Assembly (NCBI GenBank): GCA_002307185.1
Contig: DBTT01000011.1
Coordinates: 155,104 to 219,103 of the forward strand
Direction of reading: 5' to 3'
DNA: 64,000 nucleotides
Origin: Bacteroidales bacterium UBA1309
Lineage (GTDB): Bacteria > Bacteroidota > Bacteroidia > Bacteroidales > Dysgonomonadaceae
The notes beneath the pieces were generated by a model. It made no database searches. It was not told the origin of the DNA and worked only from the letters and a program-made list of their open reading frames with translations. A program made the translations under genes and the position numbers. Below, in pieces: positions 16,829 to 24,626 of this stretch. Each line of letters opens with the position of its first letter. The first letter of the stretch is position 1.

Positions 16829-16977
16829 AAATAATGTAATAAGAAGAGTTTGTTGTCATTTAAAGAATCTAAAGTTTGCAAGCAGGTGACCAAAGATTAC
16901 AGGGTCACTCGTTCACTTTACAAAACAACACGACGATTTATTTTGCAATTAATCAAGCCAATCACCCGGGAATTCTT

Positions 16978-17625
16978 TTATTTACGTGTCAAATCATAGA
17001 TCTTGCGTATTCCCTCCAGTTCTTTCTCAAAATCTATATTCAAATCAATCAATGCCCCATCGTGCAAGTCGTACACCCAACCAACGACTCTTGGCCAGCC
17101 GGTTTCATAAAAAGATTTTTGAACCTCGGCCGTTTTGATCACGTTCAAGCATTGCTCCTTGATATTGATTTCCACAAAACGTTTGTATCGCTCCTCCGAA
17201 TCTTCGATCGTGTCCAATTCATTCTGGTGGAGACGGTACACATCACGGATATTACGCAACCACGGATTCAGAATCCCCAAATCTCGAGGTTCCATCGCCG
17301 CTTTTATGCCGCCGCAATTGTAATGCCCGCAAACAATGATATATTTCACCTTCAGATGCACCACAGCATAATTGATTACCGACAAAGCGTTCAGGTCGCT
17401 ATTCACCACCATATTCGCAATATTCCGGTGCACAAACACTTGGCCCGGCTCCAAGCCCATGATTTCATTGGCATGCACACGGCTATCCGAACAGCCGATA
17501 TACAGGAAATCGGGGCTTTGATCTTTAGCTAAATGAGTGAAAAAATCAGGATCTTCCTCCGAACGCGACTTTGCCCACTGCCTGTTGGCCTCAAATATAT
17601 TTTCATAAAGTTTTTCTACAGCCAT
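16978..17625 (-). CDS. can: Beta-class carbonic anhydrase
   Basis: A 215-residue zinc enzyme that interconverts carbon dioxide and bicarbonate in the cytoplasm. The zinc ligands and catalytic dyad are visible: Cys45, Asp47 and Arg49 in YIGCSDSRVHANEIMG, and His101 and Cys104 in VCGHYNCGGIKAA. The length is normal. It stands alone on the minus strand, 149 bp upstream of the metal-binding lipoprotein gene and divergent from the SDR gene. ATG 17623-17625 is the start. It supplies bicarbonate for carboxylations; association with the zinc uptake genes may only be positional. Confidence 0.93.
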   Translation of the reverse strand: MAVEKLYENIFEANRQWAKSRSEEDPDFFTHLAKDQSPDFLYIGCSDSRVHANEIMGLEPGQVFVHRNIANMVVNSDLNALSVINYAVVHLKVKYIIVCGHYNCGGIKAAMEPRDLGILNPWLRNIRDVYRLHQNELDTIEDSEERYKRFVEINIKEQCLNVIKTAEVQKSFYETGWPRVVGWVYDLHDGALIDLNIDFEKELEGIRKIYDLTRK

Positions 17626-17650
17626 TTTCGTACAATCTAATTAAAGAAGT

Positions 17651-17658
17651 TATCTTTG
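17651..17658 (+). promoter_or_regulatory. -7 promoter element of the SDR gene
   Basis: TATCTTTG is the classic Bacteroidota -7 element. TTTC at 17626-17629, 21 bp upstream, is a one-mismatch -33 element. The SDR ATG is 125 bp downstream. Confidence 0.5.
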
Positions 17659-17686
17659 AAAAGGATTCACATTTTTTATGCAAGTC

Positions 17687-17694
17687 CAAAATTA
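17687..17694 (-). promoter_or_regulatory. -7 promoter element of the carbonic anhydrase gene
   Basis: CAAAATTA reads TAATTTTG on the minus strand. It lies 61 bp upstream of the carbonic anhydrase ATG and its transcript would overlap the SDR promoter on the other strand. Confidence 0.4.
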
Positions 17695-17783
17695 CTTCAA
17701 TCTAAACAAAAAACGCCCAACAAGGTTGTGGAAAATTTATTTTTTTGCAAATCGAAAACGAATTCCCCCTAAAAACTGAAGAT

Positions 17784-18524
17784 ATGAAAAACAAAATAGT
17801 AGTTGTGACAGGCGCAGCAAACGGCATCGGAAAATCCATAACCAAAGAATACGCCAACAAAGGGGCCACCGTAATTCTTGCCGACAAAGACCACCTGCAA
17901 GGGAAGCTGGCCTGCGAAGAAATAGTGAAAAACGGGGGACAAGCAGATTTTCTCACCACAGACGTGTCTTCCCCATCAGCTATTGAAGAACTCTTCAAAC
18001 GGGTTGTCCAAAAATATGCCAAAATAGACGTGCTAATCAACAATGCAGGCATTTCTCGCTGGAAATCCCCCTATGAATTAAGCGTGGAGGAATGGGATCA
18101 AATACTGAACACAAACCTCCGGAGCGTTTTTCTCTGCTCCCGCGAAGCCGCCAAAACAATGAGGGAAAACGGCGGCGGCCACATCGTCAACATCGCATCC
18201 ACCCGTGCCCTCATGTCGGAGCAGCATTCAGAAGCCTACGCAGCCAGCAAAGGAGGAATCATCGCCCTCACGCATGCTTTGGCCGCCTCATTCGCCCCCG
18301 ACCACATACAAGTCAACAGCATCAGTCCCGGCTGGATCGAAACGGGAGATTACAATGCCTTGCGCCAAGAAGACCATGCGCAACACTTCTCTGCCCGTGT
18401 CGGCAAACCAGACGACATCGCCCGTGCTTGCCTTTTCCTCACCGACGAAAGAAACAATTTCATCAATGCCGAAAATATCGTGATCGACGGCGGCATGACA
18501 CGCAAAATGATTTACGAAGAATAG
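17784..18524 (+). CDS. SDR family NAD(P)-dependent oxidoreductase
   Basis: A 246-residue classical short-chain dehydrogenase. It has the cofactor motif TGAANGIG (9-16), NNAG near 83, and the catalytic Tyr152 and Lys156 in SEAYAASKGG with a preceding serine. The C-terminal NAENIVIDGGMTRKM matches the usual ending. The substrate cannot be named; relatives include glucose dehydrogenases and 3-oxoacyl reductases. The longest frame begins with a TTG 13 codons upstream, but the ATG at 17784 gives the standard N-terminus. It is a single gene divergent from carbonic anhydrase. Confidence 0.85.
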   Translation: MKNKIVVVTGAANGIGKSITKEYANKGATVILADKDHLQGKLACEEIVKNGGQADFLTTDVSSPSAIEELFKRVVQKYAKIDVLINNAGISRWKSPYELSVEEWDQILNTNLRSVFLCSREAAKTMRENGGGHIVNIASTRALMSEQHSEAYAASKGGIIALTHALAASFAPDHIQVNSISPGWIETGDYNALRQEDHAQHFSARVGKPDDIARACLFLTDERNNFINAENIVIDGGMTRKMIYEE

Positions 18525-18855
18525 GAATCGGGTCAAGGAATCTTTAATCGATCTAAGAACCCGTGAGTTTGGAACTGCTCCAAACCCAAGAAATTCGCAT
18601 AGAGTAACACGTAACAAACAAAGAACTCCAGACCACACCGTTACTCCCTAGTAGAAACGAAAATTTTCCATCGGAATATTCGCTCGGTAGAAAAAAGCGA
18701 GGAAAAAGCATTACATGCGATAGGTATGAAACTTTTTTAGATGGATCATTCCTCCAAGATAATAAGCGTAAGGATTTGATTTTTTTCTACCGAACTGTAT
18801 TTTCTACGGAAAAAAGGAAGAATGTACAGATTGCTGAGTTAGAACCCGATGGCAA
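18525..18855. other. 331-bp stretch with an inverted repeat and a start-less open frame
   Basis: TCGGTAGAAAAAA at 18685-18697 and TTTTTTCTACCGA at 18781-18793 are perfect inverted copies. A plus-strand frame is open for about 100 codons from a stop near 18605 to TGA 18917-18919, with stretches such as RYETFLDGSFLQDNKRK, but it has no ATG, and its end overlaps the RipA-like gene. It may be a gene relic or chance. No other feature is seen. Confidence 0.3.
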
Positions 18856-19593
18856 TTATGAACGAAATAGTCCCAAAAAGGATAAGCATCGCTTTTTATT
18901 GTTTACTTTTGGTGTGTGATTTTGATCAATCTTATGGTATAATTTCGCAGATGGATCATACTTCTCTTTTCCTAAGTGATCATTAATAAATGATCGACTC
19001 CATCTATGGAACTGATATGAAATCACCAATAAAACTATACAACTAAATAGAATCACACAGTATAGGTGAATACTATTCTCACAATACGACACTAAGGAGT
19101 GAAGTAAAATAACAAGCCAAAAAACAGTAGTAATCAAGCTCAATAATATATTAACTTTACTTACAGAGTAGGGATAAGATTTTGTTAACTTTATCCAATC
19201 CATATTGGGCACAACTATAGTTTTAAATAAGGGGCCAGTAACATACTCTTCTAGAAACTCAATATTTCTCTCCCAATTTTCCTGCCACAATTTTGAACCT
19301 CGATTAACAAAATACCATCCGATGCTAAAAATAACCCCCAATAAGCTTATAGCTATCGGCAATAGACTCGTCAAAAGGTTTTCTTTACTCAAAATGGCAA
19401 AATAAGCGACAAAGATAGCTCCAATAAATGCCCAAAAATAGGTTGCCCTCTTCCAGTACATTTCAATTTCAAATTTTCGAGTCTCAAGGGCTACCTCATA
19501 TGCTTTTTTTATGACTTCCTTTTTTTCTACTTCCGTAGAACAATTGCGAGTTATAAGTTGATAATACTGATCGCTATTTGAAATAAAATACAT
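18856..19593 (-). CDS. RipA-like octameric membrane protein
   Basis: A 245-residue membrane protein. A short cytoplasmic N-terminus with a charged helix (KKAYEVALETRKFEIEMYWK) precedes two membrane segments (about 51-92), then a soluble part, two more hydrophobic segments (about 150-195) and a basic tail. The wording FEIEMYWKRATYFWAFIGA strongly recalls the RipA/8xMP family, named for the Francisella membrane protein needed for growth inside cells. The link is from memory and the biochemical function is unknown. The longest frame uses a TTG at 19644; the ATG at 19591-19593 is taken. It is AT-rich, sits alone, and may be an acquired gene. Confidence 0.6.
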   Translation of the reverse strand: MYFISNSDQYYQLITRNCSTEVEKKEVIKKAYEVALETRKFEIEMYWKRATYFWAFIGAIFVAYFAILSKENLLTSLLPIAISLLGVIFSIGWYFVNRGSKLWQENWERNIEFLEEYVTGPLFKTIVVPNMDWIKLTKSYPYSVSKVNILLSLITTVFWLVILLHSLVSYCENSIHLYCVILFSCIVLLVISYQFHRWSRSFINDHLGKEKYDPSAKLYHKIDQNHTPKVNNKKRCLSFLGLFRS

Positions 19594-19868
19594 AATATTT
19601 TCATTTTGTGATACATGAATGATTAAATTCCTTAAGTTCACCAAAATGTATCAAAACACACTCAATCTATTCTATGCTGCTTACCTGCTTTTTAATAACT
19701 AAGCCTCCACCCCACAAATATATCCATTTACTCCAACAAAAAACTATTTTTACATAAATAATCGCCTCAATCAACCCATTTTTCATCAAATAGCACCCAA
19801 GAGAACCATCGACACAAATTTATGCCATAAAACACATATCCAAATATTTACAAATCCAGTCATTCTAG

Positions 19869-19876
19869 TATATTTG
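19869..19876 (+). promoter_or_regulatory. -7 promoter element of the 247-residue helical protein
   Basis: TATATTTG matches TAnnTTTG. TTTA at 19846-19849, about 19 bp upstream, is a one-mismatch -33 element. The leader is near 55 bases. Confidence 0.55.
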
Positions 19877-19934
19877 CAGAATCAAACTTTAAATATCTTA
19901 ACCCTACAAATATTTATTATATTAAAATTTTACA

Positions 19935-20678
19935 ATGATGAAAAGTAATTCCGAAACAGGTCACGCCAAGAACGTGGTCCTCTTTGAGAGATTGATTTCA
20001 GATGTCAACACATTCGGCACAGCCTACAATCCATCCAAAGAAATCATTAAGCTTACCGCTTTACAAGCACTACACACGTCAGCAAAAGCAGCAATAACAG
20101 CAACCAACTTGGCAGAATCCGTGTATAAAAATGCAGTGGACGAGCGGGAAGCAACCTTTTCCCCTTTAGGCAAAACAGTGACCAGCGCTTACAACATCCT
20201 GAAATCTTCCGATTCCACCATCCAGTCTGATGAAACCGTAAAAACCATCTACCGCAAGCTGCAAGGCAAGCGTGCCGGAACAAAACTCACAGATGCCGAG
20301 ATCGAAACCTTGAAAGCCGAAGGAAAAACAGTCACCCAGAATTCTATTTCCCAAATGGGCTACGACAACCGGCTTGCAAATTTCGACCGGTTCATCACGA
20401 TGCTTTCCTCCATTCCAGCTTACAACCCCAATGAAGAGGAATTCAAAGTAAATGGCCTGCGTACCTACTACAACGAATTGGCAACGAAAAACACAAACGT
20501 CATGAGCACCGATTCCGTACTCGAAAGTGCCCGCTCCAACCGCAACCACGTTCTCTACGCTCCATCCACAGGCCTTCTAGATATTGCCTCGGATGTCAAA
20601 TCCTATGTGAAAGGAATTTTCGGATCCACCAGCCCCCAGTACAAGCAGATCTCGAAGCTCCGCTTCAAGACGCTATGA
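19935..20678 (+). CDS. Uncharacterised helical protein, Bacteroidota family
   Basis: A 247-residue soluble protein without signal peptide or membrane segment. It is almost all amphipathic helix with Ala, Lys, Ser and Thr, and opens with MMKSNSETGHAKNVVLFERL; near the C-terminus is SDVKSYVKGIFGSTSPQYKQ. I recall closely similar proteins as unassigned, often repeated genes in Bacteroidota, but no function. The internal repeat-like turns (LTALQALHTSAKAAITATN) suggest a helical bundle. It has a good promoter and a strong terminator, so it is an independently expressed gene. It could start at either of two adjacent ATGs (19935 or 19938). Confidence 0.75.
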   Translation: MMKSNSETGHAKNVVLFERLISDVNTFGTAYNPSKEIIKLTALQALHTSAKAAITATNLAESVYKNAVDEREATFSPLGKTVTSAYNILKSSDSTIQSDETVKTIYRKLQGKRAGTKLTDAEIETLKAEGKTVTQNSISQMGYDNRLANFDRFITMLSSIPAYNPNEEEFKVNGLRTYYNELATKNTNVMSTDSVLESARSNRNHVLYAPSTGLLDIASDVKSYVKGIFGSTSPQYKQISKLRFKTL

Positions 20679-20696
20679 TACAAACCCATACTAAAC

Positions 20697-20734
20697 AATT
20701 TCGGAAGTCAGAGCGGCTTCCGAAATTTGTTTTA
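20697..20734 (+). terminator. Rho-independent terminator of the helical protein gene
   Basis: AATTTCGGAAG (20697-20707) and CTTCCGAAATT (20717-20727) form an 11-bp perfect stem around a 9-base loop, followed by TTGTTTT. It directly follows the stop at 20678. Confidence 0.85.
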
Positions 20735-20910
20735 GTAGGTTATCCGAACAAAACCACATCCATCATCCACCTTTTTTCATTCATGAGAAAGACAAAGAAG
20801 AGAATGCGAATTTCTCAACGCCCTATTCCCAACCAGTTTCCCCCACACGACCCACTCTCCGATCCACAGATCCAATGAAAAACAACGTCACTTACATAAA
20901 TGCTTTGTCC

Positions 20911-21141
20911 CTACCGCAAAATGGTATAGGACAAGTGCAAAATGTTTTTTTCAATCTGCCAAACAACATGTGGCAACTGCCAAAAGATTTATTCATTCCG
21001 CCAAACGATATAAATCAACCGCCAAATGTCATATAGCATCTGACAAAAGATTTATAACTTCCTCCAAAAAGGACAAAGCATCCGACAAATGGCATCGAGC
21101 ATCCGTCAAACAGTTTCCTGCTTCTGCAATCTCACCAAACA
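20911..21141. repeat. Degenerate 21-bp tandem array (11 units)
   Basis: Eleven consecutive units of exactly 21 bp fill 20911-21141. Units begin C(A/T)(A/T) and share CCGCCAAA or a near form at positions 4-11, with an AG or AA ending in several. A twelfth, weaker unit is at 20890-20910. Because 21 is a multiple of three, a spurious frame (20970-21182) stays open as heptapeptides. It lies between two terminators and has no spacers, so it is not a CRISPR array. Confidence 0.8.
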
Positions 21142-21155
21142 GCTCATCCAAATGC

Positions 21156-21194
21156 AAAAAAAAGACTCCCCACATATCGTGAAAAGTCTTTTTT
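21156..21194 (-). terminator. Terminator of the ribosomal block after rplQ
   Basis: On the minus strand AAAAAAGACT (from 21194 down) pairs with AGTCTTTTTT (from 21167 down) around 17 bases and ends in a T run. This closes the alpha operon at the rplQ end; a second small hairpin (AATCC/GGATT) lies between. Confidence 0.7.
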
Positions 21195-21234
21195 ATGATT
21201 AAGAATCCTGCAAAAGGATTTCTTCAAGCCAAAA

Positions 21235-21723
21235 TTATTCAGCAGCAGCCTCTGGAGATGCAGGAGTTGCAGTTTCAGCAGCAACATCTTTCTTCTTAAC
21301 AGCAGAAGAACGACGAGTCCTAGCTTTAGCTGGCTTAGCAGCAGTCTTGTCTTTCAACATGTTCTCGTTGTAATCAACAAGTTCGATGAAACACATTTCA
21401 GCATTGTCTCCCAAACGGTTTCCAGTCTTAATAATACGAGTATATCCACCTGGACGGTCGCCTACTTTTTGAGAAATGTTTTGGAACAATTCAGTCACAG
21501 CAGCTTTGTCCTGCAAGCTTTGGAACACCAAACGTCTTGAGTGGGTAGTATCGTCCTTTGATTTTGTAATGATTGGCTCAACAACTTTTCTCAAAGCTTT
21601 GGCTTTAGCCAAAGTTGTGAAAATACGCTTGTGCAGAATCAAAGAGACACTCATGTTAGCAAGCATCGAGTTTCTGTGCGTAGCGGTACGGCCAAGGTGA
21701 TTAAATTTTTTGTTATGTCTCAT
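21235..21723 (-). CDS. rplQ: 50S ribosomal protein L17
   Basis: The 162-residue L17 has the family core MRHNKKFNHLGRTATHRNSM at the N-terminus and HTSRRLVFQ-like sequence in the middle. The last 40 residues are an Ala/Lys/Glu-rich tail (AAETATPASPEAAAE) of the kind seen in Bacteroidota. It lies at the exit tunnel region of the large subunit. It is the last gene of the alpha cluster, 4 bp after rpoA, and is followed by a terminator. Confidence 0.96.
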   Translation of the reverse strand: MRHNKKFNHLGRTATHRNSMLANMSVSLILHKRIFTTLAKAKALRKVVEPIITKSKDDTTHSRRLVFQSLQDKAAVTELFQNISQKVGDRPGGYTRIIKTGNRLGDNAEMCFIELVDYNENMLKDKTAAKPAKARTRRSSAVKKKDVAAETATPASPEAAAE

Positions 21724-21727
21724 CTCT

Positions 21728-22720
21728 TTATTCTTTGTCTAATTTATATTTTGAAATATCCGTACCGAAAGAAAGGTTCAGATTGTCCAAAAGCTCATCC
21801 AACTCTGTAAGAGATTTCTTTCCAAAGTTGCGGAACTTCAACAAGTCGTTTTTGTTGTATTGAACAAGCTCGCCCAAAGTTTCCACATCGGCTGCCTTCA
21901 AACAGTTAAGGGCACGAACGGAAAGGTTCATATCCACTAACTTTGTTTTCAAAAGCTGACGCATGTGCAATACTTCTTCATCAAATTCTTCATTACCTTC
22001 TATCTCAGTTTGTTCGATAAGAATTTTCTCATCGGAAAACAACATGAAATGGTGTATAAGGATTTTGGCTGCCTCTTTCAAAGCTTCTTTTGGATGAATA
22101 GAACCATCGGTAGTTATCTCAAGCACTAACTTTTCGTAGTCTGTCTTTTGTTCAACGCGATAATTTTCGATTGAATATTTCACATTACGAATCGGTGTAT
22201 AAATAGAATCGATTGCTATAACGTTTACATCATCTGTAGATGTGGTATTTTCCTCTGCAGGAAGATAACCACGACCTTTGTTAATAGTCAATTCGATTTG
22301 GAATGCAGCGCTTGTATCCAAATGGCAAATAACCAATTCAGGATTCAGCACTTCAAACCCAGATAAGCTTCCACCAATGTCTCCGGCCTTGAAAATTTCT
22401 CTGCCAGAAATAGCGATGGTTACTTTCTCGTTTTCAATCTCTTCAACTATTTGTTTAAATCTTACTTTTTTTAGATTCAAGATGATGTTCGTAACATCTT
22501 CTACAACTCCTGGTATTGTAGCAAATTCATGCTCAACTCCATCTATTTTTATAGAAGTGATAGCAAAACCTTCAAGAGACGAAAGGAGGATGCGACGCAA
22601 GGCATTACCGATTGTAATACCATAACCTGGTTCTAACGGTCGAAATTCAAACTTCCCGAAGAAGTTGTCCGCTTCCAACATCAATACTTTGTCCGGTTTT
22701 TGAAATGCTAATATAGCCAT
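21728..22720 (-). CDS. rpoA: DNA-directed RNA polymerase subunit alpha
   Basis: A 330-residue alpha subunit that dimerises to nucleate RNA polymerase. The N-terminal domain includes the signature FEFRPLEPGYGITIGNALRR and the C-terminal domain ends with the helix-hairpin region ALNCLKAADVETLGELV and KFRNFGKKSLTEL, which contacts promoter DNA and activators. It lies between rpsD and rplQ as in most bacteria, 12 bp after rpsD. The full length is normal for the phylum. Confidence 0.97.
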   Translation of the reverse strand: MAILAFQKPDKVLMLEADNFFGKFEFRPLEPGYGITIGNALRRILLSSLEGFAITSIKIDGVEHEFATIPGVVEDVTNIILNLKKVRFKQIVEEIENEKVTIAISGREIFKAGDIGGSLSGFEVLNPELVICHLDTSAAFQIELTINKGRGYLPAEENTTSTDDVNVIAIDSIYTPIRNVKYSIENYRVEQKTDYEKLVLEITTDGSIHPKEALKEAAKILIHHFMLFSDEKILIEQTEIEGNEEFDEEVLHMRQLLKTKLVDMNLSVRALNCLKAADVETLGELVQYNKNDLLKFRNFGKKSLTELDELLDNLNLSFGTDISKYKLDKE

Positions 22721-22732
22721 GAAATTTAATTA

Positions 22733-23338
22733 TTATTTAGAGTACAATTCTACGATCAACTGTTCTTTGATATTTTCAGGAATATCTGCTCTTTCAGGTA
22801 TGTGAAGATATTTTCCCACCTTAGAAGTTTGTTCCCATTCAATCCAAGGATATTTACTGTGATTGAATCCAGCCAAAGAATTTTCAATAACCTCCAAAGA
22901 CTTTGATTTTTCGCGCACACCAATCAGTTGACCTGGCTTGAGGGTGTAAGAAGGAATATTCACAACTTGTCCGTCAACAACGATGTGTCGGTGCGATACA
23001 AGCTGACGAGCCCCAGCTCTTGTTGGAGCTAATCCTAAACGATAAACCACATTGTCTAAACGAGATTCAAGCAGTTGAAGCAATACCTCACCCGTCACAC
23101 CTCGACTTCTAACAGCCTTGTCGAACAGGTTTCTAAATTGTTTCTCCAATACGCCGTAAGTATATTTTGCTTTTTGCTTCTCGCGCAATTGGACACCGTA
23201 TTCCGAAGTTTTCTTCTTGCGGCTGTTTCCGTGCTGTCCGGGAGGATAATTCTTCTTCGAAAGCACCTTATCAGGGCCGAAAATAGGCTCTCCAAACTTA
23301 CGCGCAATTTTTGTTTTTGGTCCAGTATATCTTGCCAT
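22733..23338 (-). CDS. rpsD: 30S ribosomal protein S4
   Basis: The 201-residue S4 binds the 5' domain of 16S rRNA early in assembly. The S4 RNA-binding domain shows LESRLDNVVYRLGLAPT and ARQLVSHRHIVVDGQ. A longer frame from 23410 adds 24 residues unrelated to the family; the ATG at 23336-23338 (MARYTGPKTKIARKFGEP) is correct. It follows rpsK and precedes rpoA in the alpha cluster, with a 113-bp gap before it that could hold a control site. Confidence 0.97.
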   Translation of the reverse strand: MARYTGPKTKIARKFGEPIFGPDKVLSKKNYPPGQHGNSRKKKTSEYGVQLREKQKAKYTYGVLEKQFRNLFDKAVRSRGVTGEVLLQLLESRLDNVVYRLGLAPTRAGARQLVSHRHIVVDGQVVNIPSYTLKPGQLIGVREKSKSLEVIENSLAGFNHSKYPWIEWEQTSKVGKYLHIPERADIPENIKEQLIVELYSK

Positions 23339-23451
23339 TTTGTTTTTAAAATTAAACCATTTTTGTGAAGCTGAAATTGTGCAGCCGCGATTGCAGAGAG
23401 GATATTGCAATCAATCACAATTTTAGTTTCAACCAAATTAAAAATAAGTAA

Positions 23452-23841
23452 TTAAACTCTTCTGTGTTTAGGAGGACGACATCCGTTGTGTGGAAGAGGT
23501 GTAACGTCAATGATTTCCGCTACTTCAATCCCGGCACCATGGATAGTCCTGATAGCCGACTCACGTCCATTACCAGGTCCCTTTACATAAGCTTTCACTT
23601 TTCTCAAGCCCAAATCGTATGCTACTTTAGCACAATCCTGTGCAGCCATTTGTGCAGCATAGGGAGTGTTCTTTTTAGACGAACGGAATCCCATTTTACC
23701 AGCTGATGACCAACTGATTACTTGTCCTTCACTGTTTGTAAGAGAAACGATGATGTTGTTAAAAGAAGAATGAATGTGAGCTTGTCCCACAGCATCCACC
23801 TTGACATTTCTCTTCTTTGATGCGACTGTTTTCTTTGCCAT
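23452..23841 (-). CDS. rpsK: 30S ribosomal protein S11
   Basis: A 129-residue S11, part of the platform near the E site, with the family signature FNNIIVSLTNSEGQVISWS and the C-terminal PLPHNGCRPPKHRRV. It follows rpsM by 9 bp. The N-terminal 15 residues are Lys-rich and variable, as normal for this protein. Confidence 0.97.
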   Translation of the reverse strand: MAKKTVASKKRNVKVDAVGQAHIHSSFNNIIVSLTNSEGQVISWSSAGKMGFRSSKKNTPYAAQMAAQDCAKVAYDLGLRKVKAYVKGPGNGRESAIRTIHGAGIEVAEIIDVTPLPHNGCRPPKHRRV

Positions 23842-23850
23842 ATTAAACTA

Positions 23851-24231
23851 TTATTTTGTAGCTTTTTTCTTGTTAGCAACAGTTTTCTTCTTACCCTTGC
23901 GAGTACGCGAGTTGTTTTTTGTACTTTGTCCTCTAAGAGGCAAACCAATACGGTGACGGATGCCTCGGTAACAACCGATGTCCATCAAACGCTTGATATT
24001 CAACTGTACTTCTGAGCGTAATTCACCTTCAACTTTATAGGTAGAAGTAATTATCTCACGGATCTTTGCTGCCTGATCGTCTGTCCAATCTTTTACTTTG
24101 ATATCTCGATCTACACCGGCTTGCGATAAAATGGAATTAGATGCGCTACGACCAATACCAAAGATATAAGTCAAAGCTATCTCCCCTCTCTTGTTTTGCG
24201 GCAAATCGACACCAACAATTCTTATAGCCAT
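23851..24231 (-). CDS. rpsM: 30S ribosomal protein S13
   Basis: The 126-residue S13 sits in the head of the small subunit and touches the P-site tRNA and the large subunit. The helix-two-turn-helix IFGIGRSASNSIL and the C-terminal RGIRHRIGLPLRGQSTKNNS plus a basic tail are typical. It is 38 bp behind rpmJ in the alpha cluster. Confidence 0.97.
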   Translation of the reverse strand: MAIRIVGVDLPQNKRGEIALTYIFGIGRSASNSILSQAGVDRDIKVKDWTDDQAAKIREIITSTYKVEGELRSEVQLNIKRLMDIGCYRGIRHRIGLPLRGQSTKNNSRTRKGKKKTVANKKKATK

Positions 24232-24269
24232 ATACTAGATAAAATTTTTTAGAGTGCAAAATTAATAAA

Positions 24270-24386
24270 TTATCCCTGACGTTGTTTATATTTGGGATTT
24301 TTTTTGTTAACTACATACAAACGGCCTTTTCTTCTTACGATTTTGCAGTCAGCCGTACGCTTTTTGATTGATGCTCTTACTTTCAT
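24270..24386 (-). CDS. rpmJ: 50S ribosomal protein L36
   Basis: A 38-residue protein, read from ATG 24384-24386 to TAA 24270-24272: MKVRASIKKRTADCKIVRRK, then GRLYVVNKKNPKYKQRQG. Only one cysteine is present, so it is the form without the four-ligand zinc ribbon. It is in its usual place between infA and rpsM, 12 bp after infA. Confidence 0.95.
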   Translation of the reverse strand: MKVRASIKKRTADCKIVRRKGRLYVVNKKNPKYKQRQG

Positions 24387-24398
24387 ATTTATGCTTTT

Positions 24399-24617
24399 TT
24401 ATTTGTATCTGAATGAAATCCGTCCTTTAGACAGATCGTAAGGCGACATTTCCACCCTCACTTTATCTCCTGGGAGAATTTTTATATAATGCATCCGCAT
24501 TTTACCCGAGATATGCGCAGTGATTTCATGCCCGTTTTCTAATTCTACGCGGAACATAGCGTTTGACAACGCCTCCACGATAACACCATCTTGTTCTATT
24601 GCCGATTGTTTAGCCAT
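24399..24617 (-). CDS. infA: Translation initiation factor IF-1
   Basis: A 72-residue OB-fold protein that binds the A site of the 30S subunit during initiation. It shows VEALSNAMFRVELENGHEIT and the C-terminal PGDKVRVEMSPYDLSKGRIS. It is 9 bp after map in the secY-map-infA-rpmJ order. Length is normal. Confidence 0.97.
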   Translation of the reverse strand: MAKQSAIEQDGVIVEALSNAMFRVELENGHEITAHISGKMRMHYIKILPGDKVRVEMSPYDLSKGRISFRYK

Positions 24618-24626
24618 AAATAAGTA

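Noticed and set aside
20675..20878. A 67-codon frame overlapping the stop of the helical protein gene
   Set aside because: It runs straight through the strong terminator at 20697-20734 and has no recognisable feature.
20970..21182. A 70-codon frame in the first 21-bp array
   Set aside because: Only a by-product of the 21-bp period; ends inside the rplQ terminator.
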